Of a DNA stretch of 64,000 nt, positions 48,662 through 57,214 are shown one piece after another. The stretch lies in contig CAMFGY010000006.1 of NCBI GenBank assembly GCA_945952065.1, positions 124,001 through 188,000 on the forward strand. Reading direction: 5' to 3'. A program made the position numbers and the translations under genes. The notes under the pieces were generated by a model. It ran no database searches, was not told the origin of the DNA, and saw only the letters and a program-made list of their open reading frames with translations. How positions within the stretch are numbered: position 1 is the stretch's first letter; each line of letters begins with the position of its first letter. Source of the stretch: an uncultured Burkholderiales bacterium (lineage in GTDB: Bacteria; Pseudomonadota; Gammaproteobacteria; Burkholderiales; Burkholderiaceae_C).

Positions 48662-49005
48662 GTGCATTCAGCCCGACGCGCTTTGCGCCGCTGGCCTTGA
48701 TGGCCGGTTTGTTGGCGGCCCAAACCGCCTTCGCCGCCGAGACCGAGCTGGAGCGGGGCAAACGCTTGTTCATCCAAGGGGCAGTGCCAGCTTGTGCGCT
48801 CTGCCATACCTTGCGCGATGCGGGCTCAGAGGGCAGTGTTGGGCCGGTGCTGGATGAGATCAAGCCGGATGCGGAAAGGGTGCGCAAAGCCTTGCGAAAT
48901 GGCTTGGGGGCCATGCCTTCGTTCGCCAAGTCCCTCAGCGAAGCCGACATCCAGGCCTTGGCCCGCTATGTGTCGCAGGCCAGTGGGGGAGCGCCGGCCA
49001 GGTGA
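48658..49005 (+). CDS. sorB: Sulfite dehydrogenase cytochrome c subunit
   Basis: A 115-residue cytochrome c with a Sec signal peptide (LALMAGLLAAQTAFA), the haem motif CALCH (C46, C49, H50) and the distal ligand M86 in GAMPSF. It accepts electrons from SorA and hands them to the respiratory chain. It is translationally coupled to sorA by a four-base overlap. A C-terminal SEADIQALARYVSQASGG is typical of class I cytochromes c. Confidence 0.9.
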   Translation: MSAFSPTRFAPLALMAGLLAAQTAFAAETELERGKRLFIQGAVPACALCHTLRDAGSEGSVGPVLDEIKPDAERVRKALRNGLGAMPSFAKSLSEADIQALARYVSQASGGAPAR

Positions 49006-49035
49006 GCGGCCTGGACTGGCCTGAGCTCAATGCGC

Positions 49036-49800
49036 TCAGGTCAGTTCGACGATCACTGGCGCATGGTCGCTGGGCCTTTCGTTCTTGCGGGGCAGCTTAT
49101 CGATGCTGCAGGCCTGGACCGCGTCTTTCAGTGCGTGGCTGACGAGGATGTGATCGATGCGCAAGCCCTGGTTTTTTCGGAAGGCCAGATTGCGGTAGTC
49201 CCACCAACTCCAACTCTTGGGGGCTTGTTCGAACAGGCGAAACGCATCCACCAGCCCCAAGTCCAGCAGCGCTTGAAAATGCGCGCGCTCTTGTGGTGTG
49301 CAGTGGATTTGGCCGGCCCATGCCACGGGGTCGTAAACATCCGCATCGGTCGGGGCGATATTGAAGTCGCCCATCAAAACCAGTTTGGCATGGGCCTTGA
49401 GCTCTTGCGCCAACCAGTGTTGCAAGCCTTGCAGCCAAGCCATTTTGTAGGCGAACTTCTCGCTGTCGGGGGCTTGGCCATTCGGAAAATAGGCGCCGAT
49501 GCAGCGCACACCGTCCACCGTGGCGGCAATCACCCGCGCTTGTTCATCCGCAAAACCGGGAATGTTTTTCACCACATCCAAGGCTGGCTGGCGACTGAGC
49601 AAAGCCACGCCGTTGTAGGTCTTTTGCCCAAACCAGTGCACGTGGTAGCCGGCCGCTTCAATTTCAGCGACGGGGAATTTGTCATCGGTCAGTTTGGTTT
49701 CTTGCAGCACCAGCGCATCGACTGGATTGGCCGTCAACCAGTCCAGCATTTGCGGCAGGCGAACATTGAGAGAGTTGACGTTCCAGGTGGCTAACCTCAT
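49036..49800 (-). CDS. xthA: Exodeoxyribonuclease III
   Basis: A 254-residue nuclease of the exonuclease-endonuclease-phosphatase family: MRLATWNVNSLNVRLPQML (Asn metal/phosphate region), QETKLTD (catalytic Glu), GDFNIAP and the C-terminal RIDHILVSHAL and SDHAPV histidine. It cleaves at abasic sites and removes 3' blocks in base excision repair. It is convergent with sorB and divergent from a transporter gene across 241 bases, which contain only an 11-base tandem repeat. Confidence 0.95.
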   Translation of the reverse strand: MRLATWNVNSLNVRLPQMLDWLTANPVDALVLQETKLTDDKFPVAEIEAAGYHVHWFGQKTYNGVALLSRQPALDVVKNIPGFADEQARVIAATVDGVRCIGAYFPNGQAPDSEKFAYKMAWLQGLQHWLAQELKAHAKLVLMGDFNIAPTDADVYDPVAWAGQIHCTPQERAHFQALLDLGLVDAFRLFEQAPKSWSWWDYRNLAFRKNQGLRIDHILVSHALKDAVQACSIDKLPRKNERPSDHAPVIVELT

Positions 49801-49889
49801 GGGGGACTCGCTAAGTGGGTGTTGGTGGCTGGCAAATGAGCGTCAGCCGGGCAGGGCGAGTGATTGTGCCTGCGCTGGCGGCATGTCTT

Positions 49890-49915
49890 CGAGTTGTCCT
49901 CGAGTTGTCCTCGAG
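49890..49915. repeat. Short 11-base tandem repeat
   Basis: CGAGTTGTCCT occurs twice in direct succession (49890-49911) and a third partial copy CGAG follows. It lies in the xthA/transporter intergenic region. It may be a copy-number variable site; no function can be assigned. Confidence 0.6.
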
Positions 49916-50041
49916 CTTGGGGCGGCTTGCTGCGTGGCGGGGCTTGCCAACGTAGCATGCGCGGCGCGGTTCGATTTGTCGTTATGCTCTGGCGATTTGC
50001 GGCTGCCGCAAGCGCAGCCCGCAGCTAGGTGAATCGACGGC

Positions 50042-50950
50042 ATGAAACCATTGGATCTGGGCGAGCTGGTCTTGTTGGCCGCCATTTGGGGCGCTTCGTT
50101 TTTATTCATGCGCTTGGGGGCGCATGAGTTCGGCCCCGTGGCGATGGCCGCGGTTCGCGTGACGGGCGCCAGCTTGATGCTCTTGCCCTTGCTGGCTGCG
50201 CGTCAGGGCCTGAGTCAGCTCAAAAGCGAGTGGCGGGCTTTGGCGGTGATCGGGCTGCTCAACAGCGCCATTCCCTTTGCATTGTTCGCCTTTGCCGCCC
50301 TGTCCATCACCGCGGGTTTGTCCAGCATCATGAATGCCAGCACGCCGCTGTGGGGCGCGTTGATTGCCTGGCTTTGGTTGGGGCAAAGACTGACGCCGCT
50401 GCGCTCATTCGGCCTGGGTTTGGGTTTTGTGGGCGTGGTCTTTTTGGCCTGGGACAAGGCCGGGTTCAAACCCGGCGCGGACCATGCCGCTGAATGGCGC
50501 GCTGTCTGGGCGGTGCTGGCCTGTCTGGGGGCGACGTTTTGCTACGGTCTGGCCGCCAATTTCAGCAAGCGCTACACCGCGCATTTGCCTGCCCTGACGG
50601 TTGCTACCGGCAGCCAGTGCTACGGCGCCTTGATGCTTGCCTTGCCGGCCTGCTGGGCTTGGCCCGAGGTGGCGCCGAGCGGACAAGCTTGGGTGGCAGT
50701 GATCGCTTTGTCTTTGCTGTGCTCGGCCCTGGCCTACATCTTGTACTTCCGCTTGATGAGCCGCATTGGCCCCACCAACACCATCGCGGTGACGTTTTTG
50801 ATTCCAGTCTTCGCGGTCCTTTGGGGCTACTTGTTCTTGGGCGAACTGTTCAGCTGGAAGATGGCCGGCGGCTGCGCTGTGGTGTTGCTGGGCACGGCCA
50901 TGGCCTTGGGCCTGCTCAGTCCCCGCCCGTCAGTTCAGCCGCGCCCTTGA
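50042..50950 (+). CDS. EamA/DMT-superfamily transporter
   Basis: A 302-residue protein with ten hydrophobic spans in two EamA repeats: LVLLAAIWGASFLFMRLGAHEFGP at the start and FLIPVFAVLWGYLFLGELFSWKMAGG near the end. It is not closely similar to the transporter at 31224. The substrate is unknown. Its 3' end overlaps the convergent regulator gene by 35 bases. Confidence 0.85.
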   Translation: MKPLDLGELVLLAAIWGASFLFMRLGAHEFGPVAMAAVRVTGASLMLLPLLAARQGLSQLKSEWRALAVIGLLNSAIPFALFAFAALSITAGLSSIMNASTPLWGALIAWLWLGQRLTPLRSFGLGLGFVGVVFLAWDKAGFKPGADHAAEWRAVWAVLACLGATFCYGLAANFSKRYTAHLPALTVATGSQCYGALMLALPACWAWPEVAPSGQAWVAVIALSLLCSALAYILYFRLMSRIGPTNTIAVTFLIPVFAVLWGYLFLGELFSWKMAGGCAVVLLGTAMALGLLSPRPSVQPRP

Positions 50951-52232
50951 GCTTGCGATACAGCGTGCTTCGGCCAATGCCGAGCTGGCGAGCCGCCAAG
51001 GCCAGATTGCCTCGGCAGCCGCGAACAGCCGCTTGAATGGCTTGCAACTCGGTCTGCCGCAAGCTCAGCAATTTGGCCGTGTCGGCGCAAAGATTTTGTG
51101 CCAGGGGCGACAGGCCCGCGCCAATGGGGGCCGCCTCGATCGCGGTCGCATCGCTTTGGGCTAGGGGCTGAAGTGCCATGCCTTTGGGGCGAGCCGCTTC
51201 GCCCGCAGGGTGGGCCGCCGCCTGCATGGCTTGCTGCGCTTGCTGGGCAACGCGCAGCAGGTTTTGGCCATCTGCGTGGCTGCTCTCAGCCTGCTCGCTG
51301 CATGCCGGTGAAATTGCCAATTGGCCTTGTCCCAAGCTCAAGCTGGCATGCATCAGAACGGCATCTTTGCAAGTGCTCAGTTGCAACGCCTGGTGAGGCT
51401 GACGGCGGCTTTGCGTCAAGAGTTGACTCAAGTCCGCGCCAAACAAGGATTGCAGGCCGCCTCTGCGCAGCTGCGCAGCGGTCTCGCCCAGCAGCTCTAT
51501 GGCGCAGCGGTTTGCGCCCGTGACCCTTCCGGCTTCATCCAGGGCCAAGATGCCTTCTTGGATGGTTCCCAAGCTTTGCGCTTGGGGATGGAGGTGCAAA
51601 CGCAAGCTTTGCCGGAACTGTTCATTGAACCAGTGGCTCTCGATCATGCGAGCCGACAGGGTGACCAGGGCCAAGGTATGCGGGTGATAACTGCGGCGAT
51701 CACCGGAGACATTGATGACACCCAGCAAGCCGCCTTTGTGGTCGAAGATGGGGGCGGCCGAACAGGTCAGGAAGTGGAACTCACGCAAATAGTGGTCTTG
51801 TCCGTTGACCAAGGTCGGGGCCTCATTCATCAAGGCCGTACCGACGGCGTTGGTGCCCTTGGCCGCTTCAGACCAGACGGCCCCCGGGGCCAAGGCCACT
51901 TGTTTGGCGCGCTCCAAAAAGCCCGGGTCGCCCAAAGCATGCAAGACCACGCCGCTGGCATCGCTCAACAGCACCATGCTGTGAGAGTGGATCAGCTGCT
52001 GATAAAGCATCTCCATGACAGGCAAGGCCTGGGCGCACAAACGGGCATTGCGGCTCTGCAGTTCTTGCAGGCTGGCGGGGCTGAGGCGGCTCAGGTCCGC
52101 TTTGTGGTGCGGCGAAAGACCGAACACTTGGCAGCGTTCGTGAGAGTTGATGGTGGAGCGTTGTTGCTCAGCAGTCCCGTGCAATGCGGCCAGCGCCGGG
52201 CCGCTATGGGCTTGGTAGCTTGCAGTGATCAT
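50916..52232 (-). CDS. AcoR-like GAF/Fis-HTH regulator lacking AAA+ domain
   Basis: A 438-residue protein from ATG 52232 (MITASYQAHS), preceded by AAGGGGAAGAAG. The first half matches the AcoR sensor: RLSPASLQELQSRNARLCAQA, a GAF domain with EAAKGTNAVGTAL and HYLREFHFLTCSAAPIFDHKGGLLGVINVSG. A PAS-like part follows (about 215-290). The C-terminus is a Fis-type helix-turn-helix (LALAARQLGIGRSTLYRKLKG). There is no Walker A, no GAFTGA loop and no room for the 240-residue sigma-54 activation domain; an Ala/Gln-rich linker stands there. It therefore cannot activate sigma-54 polymerase in the usual way. Its target is unknown. Confidence 0.8.
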   Translation of the reverse strand: MITASYQAHSGPALAALHGTAEQQRSTINSHERCQVFGLSPHHKADLSRLSPASLQELQSRNARLCAQALPVMEMLYQQLIHSHSMVLLSDASGVVLHALGDPGFLERAKQVALAPGAVWSEAAKGTNAVGTALMNEAPTLVNGQDHYLREFHFLTCSAAPIFDHKGGLLGVINVSGDRRSYHPHTLALVTLSARMIESHWFNEQFRQSLRLHLHPQAQSLGTIQEGILALDEAGRVTGANRCAIELLGETAAQLRRGGLQSLFGADLSQLLTQSRRQPHQALQLSTCKDAVLMHASLSLGQGQLAISPACSEQAESSHADGQNLLRVAQQAQQAMQAAAHPAGEAARPKGMALQPLAQSDATAIEAAPIGAGLSPLAQNLCADTAKLLSLRQTELQAIQAAVRGCRGNLALAARQLGIGRSTLYRKLKGAAELTGGD

Positions 52233-52471
52233 TTTCTTCTTCCCCTTAAAGATCCAGCCTATCACCAGACCTGAAGGGGCTGCAGCGGGGATTTAGGGGG
52301 GCAAGCCCTGGGATTTGCCCTAGTGCCAGAACTGTGCGTTGCGCTCTAGGGCCTGTTCTCGGCTTGCCCATGGCTTGCCAGGCGTCGTCTTGACGCGCCA
52401 GCTTGGTGGCTTTGCCCGCAGCCTGGCTGAGGATGCGAGCGCTTGCGCTCCTGTGGCCAGGCCCCGTGCGG

Positions 52472-55018
52472 CTAGGCGTTGCTGGTGGCGCGCACTTCGC
52501 TCATGGTGGTGATGCCTTGCAGCACTTTGACGATGCCGTCTTGGCGCAAGGAGCGCATGCCTTCGAGCAAAGCGGTTTGCAGCAACTCTTCCGCGCGCGC
52601 GCCGGTTTGGATTTGACGCCGGATGTCTCTGGACACCATCAGGAGTTCATGCAAACCGGCACGGCCTTTGAAGCCGCTGTGATCGCAGGCCTCGCAGCCC
52701 GGACTGTGGAAATGCATCAAGCGCCCGTTTTCACCATAGTTGCCCAGCCACTCTTGCAGCACGCTTTCACGCGACGGCGCCTGATCGCCGGTGAAGACAT
52801 GCAAGTAGTCGTCCAGCCATTCGGTTTGCTCGGCTTCGCTCAAGGGGCTGCTGGTACGGCAGTTGGGGCACAAGCGCCGCACCAGACGCTGTGCCAGCAC
52901 GGCCAGCAAGGAGTCCGCAAAGTTGAAGGGGTCCATGCCCATGTCCAGCAGACGGGTGACCGTCTCGGCCGCGCTATTGGTGTGCAGCGTGCTCATCACC
53001 AAGTGGCCGGTGAGCGAGGCCTCCACGGCGATCTCGGCGGTCTCTTCATCGCGGATTTCGCCCACCATGATGACATCAGGGTCAGCTCGCAAAAACGCGC
53101 GCAAAGCCTTGGCAAACGTCCACTCAATGCGTGGGTTGACCTGCACTTGGCGCAGGCCGTTTTGGGTGATTTCGATGGGGTCTTCGGCAGTCCAGATCTT
53201 GCGTTCGGGCGTGTTGATCTGCGCCAGTGCCGAATGCAAGGTGGTGGTCTTGCCCGAGCCTGTGGGGCCCACGCACAGCACCATGCCATAGGGGCGGTTG
53301 ATGGCGTATTTGAGCTGCTTGAGGTTGTAGGGCGACAGGCCGAGCTTTTCCAGTGCAATCGGTTTGCTGGAGGACAGCAAGCGCATCACCACGTCTTCCA
53401 GACCGTTGTTGGTGGGAATGGTGGCCACCCGCAACTCCAGGCGGTGCTGAGGTGAGAAGCGCGCAAAGTTGATCTTGCCGTCTTGCGGTTTGCGACGCTC
53501 GGAAATGTCCAAATCGCACATGATTTTGATCCGTGCAATCATGGCGTTACGGTAGGTATTGGGCAGCTCCAGATAGGGCTTCAGAACACCGTCGCGCCGG
53601 AAACGGATCTTGAGTTTCTCGGCGCCGGGATGGGTTTCGATGTGAATGTCAGAAACGCCCTGGCTGCTGGCATCGATAATCATGGTGTTGATCAAACGCA
53701 CCAGCGAGTTGTCGCTTTGCTCAATCGGTGTTTCATCCTCGCGCAGGCTCAGTTCTTGGCCTTCTCGCTCCAGCGTCTCCATCAGCTTGTCGGCCTTGTC
53801 GAGCGCAAATTCCGACTGGAAATTGGGCTGCTGCAAATCGCGCCCGACTGCTTCATTGCCATAGCGCTCATAGGCGTTGGGAATGACAAACTGCAAGGTG
53901 CCGATCTTGGTCAGGGTCGGGGTGACTTTGAGCTGCGAGATGAATTCAATCTCGTCCAGCGCATCGCGTCGCGTTGGGTCTTCCATGGCGACGATGAGGC
54001 GTCCATCGCGCACCAGCAAGGGCAGCACTTCCAAGCGCTTGGCCACGGCATGGGGCAGCTTGGCAATGGCGTCGGGCTCGATCGCAAAATGCTCCACGTC
54101 CACCAAGGGGTAGCCCATTTTGCGTGCCAGCGCGGATTGCAAGGCTTGCCGTGTCACCACGCCTTTGCGCACCAGCAATTCCCCCAGCGGCACCGAGCGG
54201 TCGCTGCGCTGCATTTCCAGCGCTTGATCGAGTTGGGCTTGAGTGATCAAGTCCAGAGCCAGCAGGGCTTCGCCAATGCGGACCATGGGCATGCGGGCTT
54301 GCTGCTCAATCGCCAAGACCAGCTGTTCGGCACTGACGATTTGCTGGGCCACCAAAATGTCCCCGACACGCCGCGATCGCAAGCCTTGTTGCTCATGAGC
54401 CGCTTCATTGACTTGCTCGGGCGTGGCGAGCTTTTCTTTGACCAAAAGCTCACCAATGCGTTCACCGATTTCGAAGTGCGCCAGGGCTTCGCGAGGCACA
54501 AAAATACGCAGCACCGAGTCGTCGGTGTCACTCAAGGGCGGGAACAGGAACAGCCCCAATTCATCTTGGCAATGACCGATGGTGATGCCCTTGAGTTCAC
54601 CTCCGCCGACGAAATGCAGCTTGTACTCATTGCGCGGGCGGTGGTCCAGTTGCAGGTCCATGCCGCCGGTGTCCGGCTCGCGTGCGGGCACCATCACAGG
54701 GCGCAAAAGTTTCAAGGCTCGGAACTGGCTGAACTTCAGCGGCATGGCGCTGCGGGCCGGCGGCACCAAAACCTGCGCACAGCGTTCATTCGTCAGCACC
54801 TGGGTGATCTGGCCGGCGCTTCGGCTGTTGTTCAGGCCCAGCACCTCGGCCGGTTCTGGTTCGGTTTGGGCGATCGGCCTGGGGTAGGCGGCATAGGGGG
54901 GCATGGGCCAGCAAAAACCTGCAGGCAGACCCGAGCCATCCCTGGGGGCATACATGCCTGAGGACGGACTGTTGTTCTCATCAAAAGGCCAACTGAGTGG
55001 GACGGACAGATCGGGCAT
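52472..55018 (-). CDS. GspE/PilB-family secretion or pilus ATPase with MshEN-like N-terminus
   Basis: An 848-residue protein starting at 55018 after GGAGAATTCA. After a proline-rich start and an unfamiliar N-terminal block come MshEN-like repeats (GDILVAQQIVSAEQLVLAIEQQ, LGELLVRKGVVTRQALQSAL), which bind c-di-GMP in relatives. The ATPase core has Walker A GPTGSGKTT at about 584-592, the Asp box TAEDPIE, Walker B VIMVGEIRDEETA and a His box STLHTNS. A four-cysteine zinc site (CPNC and CEAC) is present, with an unusually long insertion between the pairs. No secretin, platform or pilin gene adjoins it, so it is an orphan. It may serve pili encoded elsewhere, including the minor-pilin operon at 41-45 kb. 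Confidence 0.88.
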   Translation of the reverse strand: MPDLSVPLSWPFDENNSPSSGMYAPRDGSGLPAGFCWPMPPYAAYPRPIAQTEPEPAEVLGLNNSRSAGQITQVLTNERCAQVLVPPARSAMPLKFSQFRALKLLRPVMVPAREPDTGGMDLQLDHRPRNEYKLHFVGGGELKGITIGHCQDELGLFLFPPLSDTDDSVLRIFVPREALAHFEIGERIGELLVKEKLATPEQVNEAAHEQQGLRSRRVGDILVAQQIVSAEQLVLAIEQQARMPMVRIGEALLALDLITQAQLDQALEMQRSDRSVPLGELLVRKGVVTRQALQSALARKMGYPLVDVEHFAIEPDAIAKLPHAVAKRLEVLPLLVRDGRLIVAMEDPTRRDALDEIEFISQLKVTPTLTKIGTLQFVIPNAYERYGNEAVGRDLQQPNFQSEFALDKADKLMETLEREGQELSLREDETPIEQSDNSLVRLINTMIIDASSQGVSDIHIETHPGAEKLKIRFRRDGVLKPYLELPNTYRNAMIARIKIMCDLDISERRKPQDGKINFARFSPQHRLELRVATIPTNNGLEDVVMRLLSSSKPIALEKLGLSPYNLKQLKYAINRPYGMVLCVGPTGSGKTTTLHSALAQINTPERKIWTAEDPIEITQNGLRQVQVNPRIEWTFAKALRAFLRADPDVIMVGEIRDEETAEIAVEASLTGHLVMSTLHTNSAAETVTRLLDMGMDPFNFADSLLAVLAQRLVRRLCPNCRTSSPLSEAEQTEWLDDYLHVFTGDQAPSRESVLQEWLGNYGENGRLMHFHSPGCEACDHSGFKGRAGLHELLMVSRDIRRQIQTGARAEELLQTALLEGMRSLRQDGIVKVLQGITTMSEVRATSNA

Positions 55019-55211
55019 TGAATTCTCCGGATTCTCTGGAGCCAAGCGCGGCCGCCGCGGCTCCAACTCCTCGTTCTGTGCATGCTAACGTTCGCCCCGC
55101 TGCTCATTGCCTTGAATTGGGCGGGGCAGACCGTTCAAATGTTCTGGCTTGACTCCAAAGTTGTTGGGGTGCGAGCCTCATTCTTCTTCCATCCTGAGGC
55201 CATTGAATCCC

Positions 55212-55862
55212 GTGAAGCACCCCGAAAAGATTTTGTTGACTGGGTTTGAGCCCTTCGGGGGCGAGACCCTCAATCCGGCGTGGGAGATTGCCAAAGCCTT
55301 GCAGGGTCAGACCATTGCGGGGGCTCAAGTCGTGGCGCATTGCTTGCCTTGTGTCTTTGGCTCGTCCTTGCAAAGCCTGCAAGAGGCCTTGGCCTTGCAT
55401 CAACCGCAGTTGGTCTTGGCCTTGGGGCAAGCCAGTGGGCGCGCTGGCTTGTCTTTGGAACGTGTGGCCATCAATATCGACGATGCACGCATTGCCGACA
55501 ATGCCGGTCAACAACCGATCGATGTGCCGGTGCTGGCCGAGGGGCCGGCGGCGTATTTCACCCGTTTGCCGATCAAGGCCATGGTGGCGGGGCTGCGTGC
55601 CGCGGGGTATCCGGCCGAGGTCTCGCAAAGTGCAGGGACCTTTGTTTGCAACCATGTGTTCTATGGCCTGCAACATCAGCTGCGGGGGCAGACGGTGCGC
55701 AGCGGCTTTATGCATGTGCCCTTGTTGCCCGAGCAAGCCTGCCGCGCAACGCCGCAGCCGAGCATGAGTTTGGACGCCATGGTGTCAGGGGTGCGCCTGG
55801 CCCTCGAGCTCGCGATGCAAACCGGCGAGGATCTACGGCAGAGCGGCGGCGCCCTGAATTGA
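55212..55862 (+). CDS. pcp: Pyroglutamyl-peptidase I
   Basis: A 216-residue cysteine peptidase. The GTG at 55212 gives KILLTGFEPFGGETLNPAWE at the N-terminus and the normal family length; GAGG lies 12 bases upstream. The triad is E83 (SLERVAIN), C146 (AGTFVCNHVFYG) and H168 (GFMHVPLLP). It removes N-terminal pyroglutamate from peptides in the cytoplasm. It is divergent from the ATPase gene and stands alone. Confidence 0.93.
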   Translation: MKHPEKILLTGFEPFGGETLNPAWEIAKALQGQTIAGAQVVAHCLPCVFGSSLQSLQEALALHQPQLVLALGQASGRAGLSLERVAINIDDARIADNAGQQPIDVPVLAEGPAAYFTRLPIKAMVAGLRAAGYPAEVSQSAGTFVCNHVFYGLQHQLRGQTVRSGFMHVPLLPEQACRATPQPSMSLDAMVSGVRLALELAMQTGEDLRQSGGALN

Positions 55863-55894
55863 CGCGGCAACAAAGGCGGGCCTGGCCCCGCTCA

Positions 55895-56131
55895 TCAGAC
55901 CTTGGGCCCCGGGTCTGATTCCGGGTTGTCCGCCGTCTCGGCGTAGTGCCGCCAGCGTTGGCTGGCTTTGCGCATCAAGGCCACTTGCTTTGCAAAGATC
56001 GGGCAAGCTTTGCAAATCATCAGGTGCATGCGAATCTTCACACGCTCGCCCATGCGCAGTTGGCGGTCTTCGCCTTGTAGCACCAAGTGGGTGACTTCTT
56101 TGCAAGTTGATAAGCCGAACTTGCCGCTCAT
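55895..56131 (-). CDS. Zinc-finger anti-sigma factor
   Basis: A 78-residue soluble protein. C10, H36, C40 and C43 form the HxxxCxxC arrangement of the zf-HC2/ZAS anti-sigma domain (HLMICKACPIF). There is no membrane span, so it is a cytoplasmic regulator, possibly redox or metal sensing through the zinc site. Its start overlaps the sigma factor stop by four bases (ATGA), the classic paired arrangement. It would hold the sigma factor inactive until a metal or oxidant signal arrives. Confidence 0.85.
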   Translation of the reverse strand: MSGKFGLSTCKEVTHLVLQGEDRQLRMGERVKIRMHLMICKACPIFAKQVALMRKASQRWRHYAETADNPESDPGPKV

Positions 56132-56715
56132 GCTCGGTCTCCGGTGGCCATGGATGGACGGCTGTTGTTGTCAAACCAATGTAGTTGCAGACATTCGCGC
56201 AGCCGCAATCGAGCCCGATGCAACATGACCCACAGATTGGTCGGGCTCAAGTTCAACTCCTTACAGATCTCGTCGGTCTCCAGTTCCAGCCATTCACGCA
56301 TCATGAACAAGCGACCTTGTTGGCCGGGCAGGTGCTCGACGCAGGCTTCCAAGACCCGCATGAAGTCCACTTGGTCCAGGCAATGCTCGGGGTCGCCCCA
56401 GTGCTTGGGTTGGTCTCGCCAATGACCGTCGGGGCTGAACAAGTCCTCGTCCAAGTCTTCGGCGTCTTCCCGTGTTGCCGACATCTCTTTGCAATTGCGG
56501 CGGATCTGGTCGATCAGCTTGTGTTTGAGTATGCCAATGAGCCAGGTCTTCAGTTGGGAGTTGCCGCTGAAGCTTTGAGGCCTTTCAAGCGCAGCCAACA
56601 AAGTTTCTGACACCGCATCTTCCGCCCAGCTGCTATTGCGCAACTGCATCTGCGCGTACTTCAGCAACTGCGGGCGCAGCGTGTTCAGGGCTTTCGCAAA
56701 TTCGGGCATGGGCAT
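56128..56715 (-). CDS. ECF RNA polymerase sigma factor
   Basis: About 195 residues from ATG 56715 (an ATG at 56709 is also possible; neither has a good ribosome-binding site). Region 2 is QLLKYAQMQLRNSSWAEDAVSETLLAAL with the -10-binding KTWLIGILKHKLIDQIRR; region 4 is LPGQQGRLFMMREWLELETDEICKELNLSPTNLWVMLHRARLRLRECL. An acidic linker with EDAEDLDEDLF joins them. It is co-transcribed with the anti-sigma factor and divergent from bufA, 176 bases away. Comparable ECF pairs control bufferin genes in other proteobacteria, so it probably drives the operon at 56892. Confidence 0.92.
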   Translation of the reverse strand: MPMPEFAKALNTLRPQLLKYAQMQLRNSSWAEDAVSETLLAALERPQSFSGNSQLKTWLIGILKHKLIDQIRRNCKEMSATREDAEDLDEDLFSPDGHWRDQPKHWGDPEHCLDQVDFMRVLEACVEHLPGQQGRLFMMREWLELETDEICKELNLSPTNLWVMLHRARLRLRECLQLHWFDNNSRPSMATGDRA

Positions 56716-56739
56716 CAAGGAAAATTTTTCTGCACGCAG

Positions 56740-56767
56740 TGTAAGGATAGACCCTGTGCTTGCGACA
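56740..56767 (+). promoter_or_regulatory. Candidate ECF promoter of the bufferin operon
   Basis: TGTAAGG (56740-56746) and GCGACA (56762-56767), 15 bases apart, resemble the two-part ECF promoter form with an AA in the -35 and a CG-containing -10. It points towards bufA with a leader of about 115 bases. Support is spacing and context only. Confidence 0.4.
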
Positions 56768-56773
56768 CAGGGT
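56751..56773. promoter_or_regulatory. Perfect dyad between sigma factor gene and bufA
   Basis: ACCCTGTG (56751-56758) and CACAGGGT (56766-56773) form a perfect 8-base inverted repeat around a seven-base centre. It overlaps the candidate -10 element. No T run follows in either direction, so it is more likely an operator or an RNA leader hairpin than a terminator. Confidence 0.55.
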
Positions 56774-56891
56774 GGTCGGCGGCATGATCCGTCGGCCCTG
56801 GGCTTACAGACCGCGCGTTTGCGCTGCGATGAAATCCAGGGTTTTGGGTTCTCACCCATTCTTTTCAACTTGATTGCACAGGAGCATTCTC

Positions 56892-57170
56892 ATGAGTTCA
56901 AAAGTCATTGTCAGTTCCGCCGTCGCTGCCGCTTTGTCTATGGGCCTGCTGGGTCAGGCCGCAGCCAAGGATGCAGACGCCAAAGAAAAGTGCTACGGCA
57001 TCGCCAAGGCGGGCCAAAACGACTGTGCCAATCTGACCGGCACTCATTCTTGCGCGGGCCAAGCCAAAGAAGACATGGCCCCGGCTGAATGGAAGTACGT
57101 CAGCAAGGGCAGCTGCAAAGGCATGAACGGCATGAGCGCCGAAGAAGCCAAAGCCAAATTGAAGAAGTAA
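56892..57170 (+). CDS. bufA: Bufferin precursor peptide (DUF2282)
   Basis: A 92-residue protein. Residues 1-25 are a signal peptide ([19 protein letters not shown]) and the rest is the DUF2282 core with four cysteines, C34, C45, C54 and C75, in [27 protein letters not shown] and SKGSCKG. Members are now described as bufferins, RiPP metallophores in which an MNIO enzyme converts cysteines to thiooxazoles that chelate copper in the periplasm. CAGGAG precedes the ATG. The modifying enzyme bufB follows 44 bases on. The function is taken from the family; which cysteines are modified cannot be read from sequence. Confidence 0.9.
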   Translation: MSSKVIVSSAVAAALSMGLLGQAAAKDADAKEKCYGIAKAGQNDCANLTGTHSCAGQAKEDMAPAEWKYVSKGSCKGMNGMSAEEAKAKLKK

Positions 57171-57214
57171 GCCGGGCCACTCGCCAGGTTTGCCAAGCCG
57201 CCAGAACTCAGGAC

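Noticed and set aside
53483-54961. Plus-strand frame of about 490 codons opposite the GspE-like gene
   Set aside because: The composition is His/Gln/Gly-rich and motif-free; the ATPase on the minus strand explains the open frame.
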